In this document: positions 6,063 through 10,508 of the stretch, piece after piece
Layout: each line of letters begins with the position of its first letter
How positions within the stretch are numbered: the stretch's first letter is position 1
Assembly: GCA_031547305.1 (NCBI GenBank)
Contig: JAVBSC010000023.1
Location: 1 to 10,508 of the forward strand
Reading direction: 5' to 3'
DNA: 10,508 bases
Source of the DNA: JAVBSC01 sp031547305
Lineage (GTDB): Bacteria > Desulfobacterota > Desulfovibrionia > Desulfovibrionales > Desulfovibrionaceae
Made by a program: the position numbers and the translations under genes
Notes under the pieces: generated by a model
Seen by the model: only the letters and a program-made list of their open reading frames with translations
Database searches by the model: none
What the model was told of the DNA's origin: nothing

Positions 6063-7178
6063 GTGGATCGGCAAGATGAAAAATCGGTTATCCTGGTAGT
6101 TGACGACACTCCGGATAATATAACCCTGCTCTGTTCGCTTCTGGCCGGGCAGTATAAGAACAAGGTCGCCACAAACGGCCAGAAGGCCCTGCAGATCGCT
6201 TTTAACGATCCGCCGGATCTTATCCTGCTGGACATCATGATGCCGGGCATGGACGGCTACGAAGTCTGCCAGCAGCTTAAGGCCAATATCAAGACCCGCG
6301 ACATCCCCATCATCTTCCTTACCGCCAAGAGCCAGGATGACGACGAGACGCGCGGCTTTGAACTGGGGGCCGTGGATTATATAACCAAGCCGATTAATCC
6401 GCCAATCCTGATGGCCCGGGTCCAGACCCACATAGCCCTGCAAAAAGCCCGTTCCGCCCTGGCCCGGCAAAACGAGATTTTGGAAGGCCAGGTGGAGGAG
6501 CGCACCAGGCAGCTGGCCGCCCTGCAGGAAGCCATTATCACGGCCATGGCTTCCCTGGCGGAAACGCGCGACAACGACACCGGGCACCACATCCGGCGCA
6601 CCCAGTTGTATATAATCGCCCTGGCCAAGGGCTTGCGGGATCATTCGCGTTTTTCCCACTACCTTAACGACCAGACCATTAACCGCATCTACAAGTCCGC
6701 GCCTTTGCACGATATCGGCAAAGTAGGCGTGCCGGACCGCATTTTGCTCAAACCGGGCCGCCTGACCCCGGAAGAGTTTGAAGAGATGAAAAAGCACACC
6801 GTCTATGGGCGGGATACTATAATAGCGGCGGAAAAAGAGCTGGTCTCCCAGGATCTCTTTCTGGTTACGGCCAGGGAGATCGCCTATTCCCACCACGAAC
6901 GCTGGGACGGCGCCGGTTATCCTGAGGGCCTGTCCGGCGAGAATATTCCCATTCCGGCCCGGCTTATGGCCCTGGTGGATGTCTACGACGCCCTGATCAG
7001 CAAAAGGGTTTACAAAGGCGCAATCCAGCCGGAAGAAGCCAAAAACATCATTGTGCAGGGCAAGGGCAGTCATTTTGATCCGGCTGTGGTGGACGCTTTT
7101 CTTCAGCTTGAAGGCGAGTTCGCCCGCATCGCGGAAGCCTACCGCGAAGAAGAACTGGCGGAAACCGCGAGAACATAA
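6063..7178 (+). CDS. response regulator with HD-GYP domain (predicted cyclic-di-GMP phosphodiesterase)
   Basis: This 371-residue cytoplasmic two-component output protein has the RpfG-like layout. An N-terminal receiver (residues about 8-125) carries the acidic pair Asp14-Asp15, phospho-acceptor Asp57 in LLDIMMPGMDG, Thr87 and Lys109. A linker helix of about 130-160, likely coiled coil, leads to an HD-GYP domain (about 160-360) with RDNDTGHH at 169-176, HDIGK at 216-220, His244, HHERWDGAGYP at 276-286 and a DVYDAL motif. The metal-binding and GYP residues are intact, so hydrolysis of cyclic-di-GMP is expected. I chose the GTG at 6063 because GGAGG lies five bases upstream; a GTG at 6051 would add four residues. 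No sensor kinase is adjacent, so the input signal is unknown. The DedA gene follows after 56 bases. Confidence 0.93.
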   Translation: MDRQDEKSVILVVDDTPDNITLLCSLLAGQYKNKVATNGQKALQIAFNDPPDLILLDIMMPGMDGYEVCQQLKANIKTRDIPIIFLTAKSQDDDETRGFELGAVDYITKPINPPILMARVQTHIALQKARSALARQNEILEGQVEERTRQLAALQEAIITAMASLAETRDNDTGHHIRRTQLYIIALAKGLRDHSRFSHYLNDQTINRIYKSAPLHDIGKVGVPDRILLKPGRLTPEEFEEMKKHTVYGRDTIIAAEKELVSQDLFLVTAREIAYSHHERWDGAGYPEGLSGENIPIPARLMALVDVYDALISKRVYKGAIQPEEAKNIIVQGKGSHFDPAVVDAFLQLEGEFARIAEAYREEELAETART

Positions 7179-7234
7179 CGCCAAAGAGCAATTTATCCTT
7201 TGCTATCACAACTCTCCATGCTAGGTTTCGCTCC

Positions 7235-7996
7235 ATGATAGACGCCGGCCATCTGCATCAATTAATTACTGACTTCGGGTACCTGGCTATTCTGGCAGGC
7301 ACTTTTCTGGAAGGCGAAACCATAGTCATCATCGCAGGGTACCTGAGCACCAAGGGTATGCTCAATCCCTGGCTGGTGGCCCTGTGCGCTTTCTCCGGCA
7401 GTTTCTGCAGCGACCAGCTCATGTTCATGCTGGGCCGCTACAAGGGGCCGTCCGTTCTGAAGCGCTTCCCCCGCCTGGATAAAAACACGGAAAAAGCCCG
7501 ACGGTTGCTCTTAAAATACGAGACCGTCCTGATCCTGGGCTTCCGTTTTGTCTACGGGGTGCGCAATGTCACCCCAATCCTGCTGGGCACCAGCGGGGTC
7601 AGCCATCTGAAGTTTCTGGCCCTCAACTTTATCGGCGGCGTGGTCTGGGCTCTGACTTTCACCTTTGCCGGTTATTATTTTGGCCGGGCCGTCACCCACT
7701 ACATGGAAAACATCGCCAACGTGGAAGTCTGGATCATCGGCGGCGTGGTTGCTCTGGCGATCTTTTTCTGGTGGCGCTCCCGCCGGCGCAACGCGGCGGA
7801 AGTGCGCAAGGCCGTGGAAATAGCCAAGCCGCATCTGCACGATCAGGCCAAGCCCGTGGCCGACGTAATCGCCTGGGAAGCGGAAAAATCCGTTCTGCCT
7901 AAGGATCTGGCCAAGGATCTGCCGTCCGGACCGCCCGCCGCCCCTCAGACTCCGCCCCCCGCGCGCCAGGCCGAGCCGCCGGAAAAAGAGAACTGA
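7235..7996 (+). CDS. DedA-family membrane protein
   Basis: This 253-residue inner-membrane protein belongs to the DedA/VTT family, linked to polyprenyl-phosphate or phospholipid flipping and envelope homeostasis. Family residues are visible: GTFLEGETIVIIAGYLS with Glu26 and Glu28, Asp60 in GSFCSDQ, and Arg104 and Arg110 in FRFVYGVRN, spaced as are the essential arginines I recall for E. coli YqjA/YghB. Hydrophobic segments lie at about 15-37, 45-67, 97-118, 128-150 and 158-178. After RSRRR (about 180) comes a hydrophilic Pro/Ala/Glu-rich tail of about 75 residues, longer than usual for the family. The Shine-Dalgarno before the ATG is poor. The ABC-F gene starts 23 bases after the stop, suggesting co-transcription. 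Confidence 0.9.
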   Translation: MIDAGHLHQLITDFGYLAILAGTFLEGETIVIIAGYLSTKGMLNPWLVALCAFSGSFCSDQLMFMLGRYKGPSVLKRFPRLDKNTEKARRLLLKYETVLILGFRFVYGVRNVTPILLGTSGVSHLKFLALNFIGGVVWALTFTFAGYYFGRAVTHYMENIANVEVWIIGGVVALAIFFWWRSRRRNAAEVRKAVEIAKPHLHDQAKPVADVIAWEAEKSVLPKDLAKDLPSGPPAAPQTPPPARQAEPPEKEN

Positions 7997-8019
7997 TCCC
8001 GGGTTCCCGGCTTTAGTCC

Positions 8020-9969
8020 ATGAACATAACCATTCAGAATCTTTCCAAAGCCTTTGGCGGCCGGGATATTTTCAGCGACTTTTCTTTGGAACTGCAATCC
8101 GGGGTCAAGCTCTGTCTGGCCGGGCCTAACGGCTGCGGCAAATCCACTTTGCTGCGCATGCTGGCCGGCCAGGAATATCCGGACGGCGGCCGGGTGATCC
8201 TGCAAAAAAACTGCCGCCTTGGCTACGTGGAACAGGAGTTGGACGAATCCTTCCTGTCCATGCCCCTGCTCAGCTATGTGCTGGATGTGTTGCCGGACTG
8301 GAACGAATTCTGGAGCCAGTGGGAAGCCGCGGCCCACATCCGGGATTCCGCGGCCCTGTCCAGGCTGGCCGCCCGCCAGGCGGAGCTGGAGCAGCTTTAC
8401 GGCTACAACCCGGAACACCGGGCCAAGGCGGTGCTCTCAGGCCTGGGCTTTGCGGAGCGTAAATTTCAACGCCCCCTGGCCGAACTTTCCGGCGGCTGGC
8501 GCGAACGCGCCAAGCTGGCCCGCGTGCTCACAGCCGGGGCGGACGTGCTGCTTCTGGACGAGCCCACCAACCACCTGGATTTGGAAGCAGTGGAGTGGCT
8601 GGAATCATTTTTGGCCGACTACCAGGGCCTGCTGGTCTTTGTGGCCCATGACCTGGTCTTCATGGATAAAATCGGCACGCACATCCTGTATATGGGGTCC
8701 GGGCGGCCTGTCTTCCGCAAGGGCAACTTCAGCCAGTTCATCGCCCTGCAGGAGGAATTTGAAGCGCAGCGCGAGCGTGAAGCCGCTCGACTGCAAGGCG
8801 AAATCGAGCGCAAAATGGACTTTGTGCGGCGCTTCAAAGCCAAGGCCACCAAGGCCAGACAAGCCGCATCGCGCCAGAAGATGGCCAAAAGGCTGGAAAA
8901 AGAGCTGGAAGGCCTGGCCGGGCCGGCCAAGCGTCGGGATTTGGCTTTCCGCTGGCCGGAGCCGCCGCAGTCCGAGCGTACCGTGCTTTCCGTGGCCGGG
9001 TTGCGTTTCGCTTTTTCGGACGGCCTGCGCATGTGGGATTCCTTGGATTTCACCCTGTATCGCGGCCAGAGCATCGCCCTGGCCGGACCCAACGGCTGCG
9101 GCAAATCCACGCTGCTCAAGCTGGTGGTTGGCCGCCTGGAACGCGAGAGCGGCGGCATAGCCCTTGGCCAGCAGGTCCGCCTGGGCTACTTCAGCCAGCA
9201 CCAGTTGGAAACCCTTAACCCGGGCAACACGGTCCTGAGCGAAATCCGCCGTCTCTCCGACCCCCGCACCACCGAAGAAGAGCTTATGAGCGTGCTCGGC
9301 CTGTTCATGCTCGGGCAGGAGTACTTTGAACGCCGGGTGGATGGCCTGTCCGGCGGGGAAAAAAGCCGTCTCATCCTGGCTTCTCTTTTTCTGGCCCGCT
9401 GCAATTTTCTGGTTCTGGACGAGCCCACCAACCATCTGGATCTGGAAAGCCGCGAAGCCCTGCTGGAAGCCCTGGAAAGCTTTGAAGGCACCCTGCTCAT
9501 GGTGGCTCACGACCGCCGCCTGCTGGCGGAAACAGCGGAGCAAATCTGGACTCTTACTCCCAGCGGCTTCATCGTTCATGCCAACGGCTACGAAGATTAC
9601 ATGGAGTACCGCCGCGCCCTCCAGGAAGCCGCCCAGCCGGGCAAAAAAGCCGCTCCGGCCGGCTCCGCCGCCCTAAGCCGCGAGGACCAGAAGCGCCTGA
9701 AGCGCGAACAGGCCGAACAACGCAATCTGCTTTACAAAAGGCTTAAGCCGCTCCAGGACGAATACGCGGCCCTGGAACAAGCTTTGGAGCAAGCTCTGGC
9801 CGAGCAGGCCGCCCTGGAGCAAACCCTGGCCGATCCCCAGGTATATGCGGACTCCACTAAAACCACCGCCCTGCTCAAGGACTTCCACTCCACCCAGGCC
9901 AAGGCCGAAGCGCTCATGGAAAAACTGGCGGAACTGGAAATGCGGATCGCCGAGTTGGAAGGCCTTTGA
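8020..9969 (+). CDS. ABC-F family ATPase (Uup/YheS-like)
   Basis: This 649-residue soluble protein has two ATP-binding cassettes and no membrane domain, the layout of ABC-F proteins that act on the ribosome as translation factors or, in some cases, antibiotic-resistance proteins. NBD1 has Walker A GPNGCGKST at 35-43, signature LSGGW at 156-160 and Walker B with catalytic Asp180-Glu181 in LLLDEPTNHLDL. A charged helical linker follows (about 245-300, the P-site-tRNA interaction motif region). NBD2 has Walker A at 356-364, LSGGE at 443-447 and Asp467-Glu468. A C-terminal coiled coil rich in Glu, Ala, Leu and Gln occupies about 560-649, as in Uup and YheS. A housekeeping role is more likely than resistance; the subfamily is not settled. 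The start lacks a clear Shine-Dalgarno, so coupling to the DedA gene is possible. Confidence 0.93.
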   Translation: MNITIQNLSKAFGGRDIFSDFSLELQSGVKLCLAGPNGCGKSTLLRMLAGQEYPDGGRVILQKNCRLGYVEQELDESFLSMPLLSYVLDVLPDWNEFWSQWEAAAHIRDSAALSRLAARQAELEQLYGYNPEHRAKAVLSGLGFAERKFQRPLAELSGGWRERAKLARVLTAGADVLLLDEPTNHLDLEAVEWLESFLADYQGLLVFVAHDLVFMDKIGTHILYMGSGRPVFRKGNFSQFIALQEEFEAQREREAARLQGEIERKMDFVRRFKAKATKARQAASRQKMAKRLEKELEGLAGPAKRRDLAFRWPEPPQSERTVLSVAGLRFAFSDGLRMWDSLDFTLYRGQSIALAGPNGCGKSTLLKLVVGRLERESGGIALGQQVRLGYFSQHQLETLNPGNTVLSEIRRLSDPRTTEEELMSVLGLFMLGQEYFERRVDGLSGGEKSRLILASLFLARCNFLVLDEPTNHLDLESREALLEALESFEGTLLMVAHDRRLLAETAEQIWTLTPSGFIVHANGYEDYMEYRRALQEAAQPGKKAAPAGSAALSREDQKRLKREQAEQRNLLYKRLKPLQDEYAALEQALEQALAEQAALEQTLADPQVYADSTKTTALLKDFHSTQAKAEALMEKLAELEMRIAELEGL

Positions 9970-10005
9970 AGGCAGAGGAGGCCGTTGCGCGGCAAAGGGT
10001 TTTTT
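9963..10005 (+). terminator. possible intrinsic terminator of the ABC-F gene
   Basis: Arms CCTTTG (9963-9968, overlapping the last codons) and CAAAGG (9993-9998) can pair, with a small inner GCCG/CGGC stem, followed by TTTTTT at 10000-10005. The stem is not compact, so the call is tentative. The dispersed repeat copy B begins at the end of the T-run. Confidence 0.4.
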
Positions 10006-10091
10006 GAAATGTTTATTCGCTCTGGCGGCGGAAACCGCCGCGCAGGCGCGGGCGAAACTCGCTTCGCTGTTATGCGCCGAAGCGGGCGTCT
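10004..10091. repeat. dispersed intergenic repeat, copy B
   Basis: This is the direct-orientation partner of 4746-4841, lacking the 7-base insertion seen there. It contains GGCGG/CCGCC and GCGAA/TTCGC hairpins. Read in the plus direction it holds an open frame (LKCLFALAAETAAQARAKL and onward) ending at TGA in 10096-10098, but this has no start signal and I do not call a gene. Confidence 0.85.
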
Positions 10092-10122
10092 TGAAGTGAA
10101 TTCGCCCTGGGCTATTTGCTAG

Positions 10123-10152
10123 TTGACTTTGAGGCCGGGCAGGCGTTATATA
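10123..10152 (+). promoter_or_regulatory. candidate promoter of tRNA-Gly
   Basis: TTGACT (10123-10128) is followed at 17 bases by TTATAT or at 18 bases by TATATA (10147-10152). The start site would be near 10158, about 100 bases before the tRNA. The GC-rich leader holds several CCGG-type inverted repeats. The same TTGACT -35 hexamer occurs in the tRNA-Pro promoter. Confidence 0.6.
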
Positions 10153-10259
10153 CCTGCCTCGCCGGTTACGGTTCCGGAAAATCCGGCGGCCGGCCGGAAT
10201 GCCGGACGATGCGGGGCGTGGCGTTGCCTGCCGGAATAGCGGAGTTCGTCATTCTGTTC

Positions 10260-10334
<75 letters not shown>

Positions 10335-10385
10335 TAAAAATTAAAGCGCCGGACACCTGTAAGGTGCCCGCCTTCAGACTGCTGA

Positions 10386-10423
10386 CAAAGTCCCCGTTTA
10401 CGCGAACGGGGACTTTGCTTTTT
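10386..10423 (+). terminator. strong intrinsic terminator after tRNA-Gly or at the insertion sequence end
   Basis: A perfect 13-bp stem (CAAAGTCCCCGTT / AACGGGGACTTTG) with loop TACGCG is followed by CTTTTTA. It stops transcription coming from tRNA-Gly. It may belong to the insertion sequence that starts nearby, where it would shield the transposase gene from read-through. Confidence 0.8.
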
Positions 10424-10447
10424 ATCTTCTCTATGTTATGCATAATC

Positions 10448-10508
10448 ATGATAAAAAAGAAGCAACAACGCCAACTGAAGATGGAACTTGTCTGTATTGA
10501 TGAGCTTG
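10448..10508 (+). CDS. N-terminus of a transposase (IS1182/IS5-like), cut by the window edge
   Basis: The frame from the ATG at 10448 is open to the window end and gives about 20 residues: a basic start (MIKKKQQRQLK) followed by MELVCIDELV. That string resembles the beginning of the DUF772-type N-terminal domain of IS1182/IS5-group transposases, usually continuing as a Pro-x-Asp-His-Leu-Leu-Arg-type sequence that lies beyond the edge. The in-frame ATG at 10481 is another possible start. No Shine-Dalgarno is visible, as is common for transposases. The call rests on few residues and on memory of the family. Confidence 0.5.
   Translation, partial: MIKKKQQRQLKMELVCIDEL

Larger units (their letters stand above)
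10373..10508 (+). mobile_element. left end of a probable insertion sequence (partial)
   Basis: TTCAGACTGCTGACAAAG at 10373-10390 resembles terminal sequences I recall from IS1182-type elements. It precedes a strong hairpin and the transposase start. The element would then begin about 38 bases after the tRNA-Gly 3' end. The partner inverted repeat and target duplication lie outside the window, so the boundary is inferred. Confidence 0.4.

Noticed and set aside
5779..6099. 106-codon plus-strand frame with a signal-peptide-like start
   Set aside because: It has no ribosome binding site, turns into Arg/Gly-rich sequence and overlaps the regulator start. Only the first 20 residues look protein-like.
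5733..7184. 483-codon minus-strand frame opposite the HD-GYP gene
   Set aside because: It is the antisense shadow of a clearly recognisable response regulator and contains no known motif.
8605..9579. 324-codon minus-strand frame opposite the ABC-F gene
   Set aside because: It is an antisense shadow of two canonical ATP-binding cassettes, with no motifs of its own.
4746..10091. CRISPR array or composite transposon ends
   Set aside because: The two repeat copies are single, more than 5 kb apart and unaccompanied by spacers, cas genes or a transposase between them.

Overview
The window looks like ordinary chromosome from a delta-proteobacterial sulfate reducer, most likely a Desulfovibrionaceae member. 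The basis is the fairly GC-rich coding style, a small dual-CXXC zinc-ribbon protein of a type I associate with that group, and the mix of OPT transporter, ferritin and HD-GYP regulator. This is inference from gene content; the window holds no rRNA or other strong phylogenetic marker. An aromatic amino acid permease resembling enterobacterial PheP/AroP and a partial insertion sequence at the right edge suggest some gene exchange.

Layout. Positions 1-512 are visibly AT-richer, hold the end of an unrecognised reading frame and a doubtful small ORF, and lie at the 3' side of a leftward tRNA-Pro(GGG) (514-590), which has its own promoter and terminator. A 679-residue OPT-family transporter (950-2989, +) runs convergently into an amino acid permease (3079-4458, -); hairpins lie between them and inside the permease 3' end. 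Upstream of the permease are a hairpin in its leader, a -10 box, a 60-nt inverted repeat and copy A of a dispersed ~90-bp repeat, then a ferritin gene (4857-5375, -). Ferritin is divergent from a 70-residue zinc-ribbon protein (5524-5736, +).

From 6063 on, everything is on the + strand: a response regulator with an HD-GYP domain (predicted cyclic-di-GMP phosphodiesterase), a DedA membrane protein, and an ABC-F ATPase. The last two are 23 nt apart and probably co-transcribed. Copy B of the dispersed repeat follows the ABC-F gene, then tRNA-Gly(GCC) (10260-10334), then the start of a transposase cut off by the window edge.

The genes do not form one pathway. They cover solute uptake (OPT, aromatic permease), iron storage (ferritin), signalling (HD-GYP), membrane homeostasis (DedA) and ribosome-associated ATPase function (ABC-F). 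I found no convincing novel multi-gene system. The items most worth checking are the dispersed repeat pair, the structured permease leader, the repeated motif in the ferritin promoter and the two tRNA-flanking boundaries.
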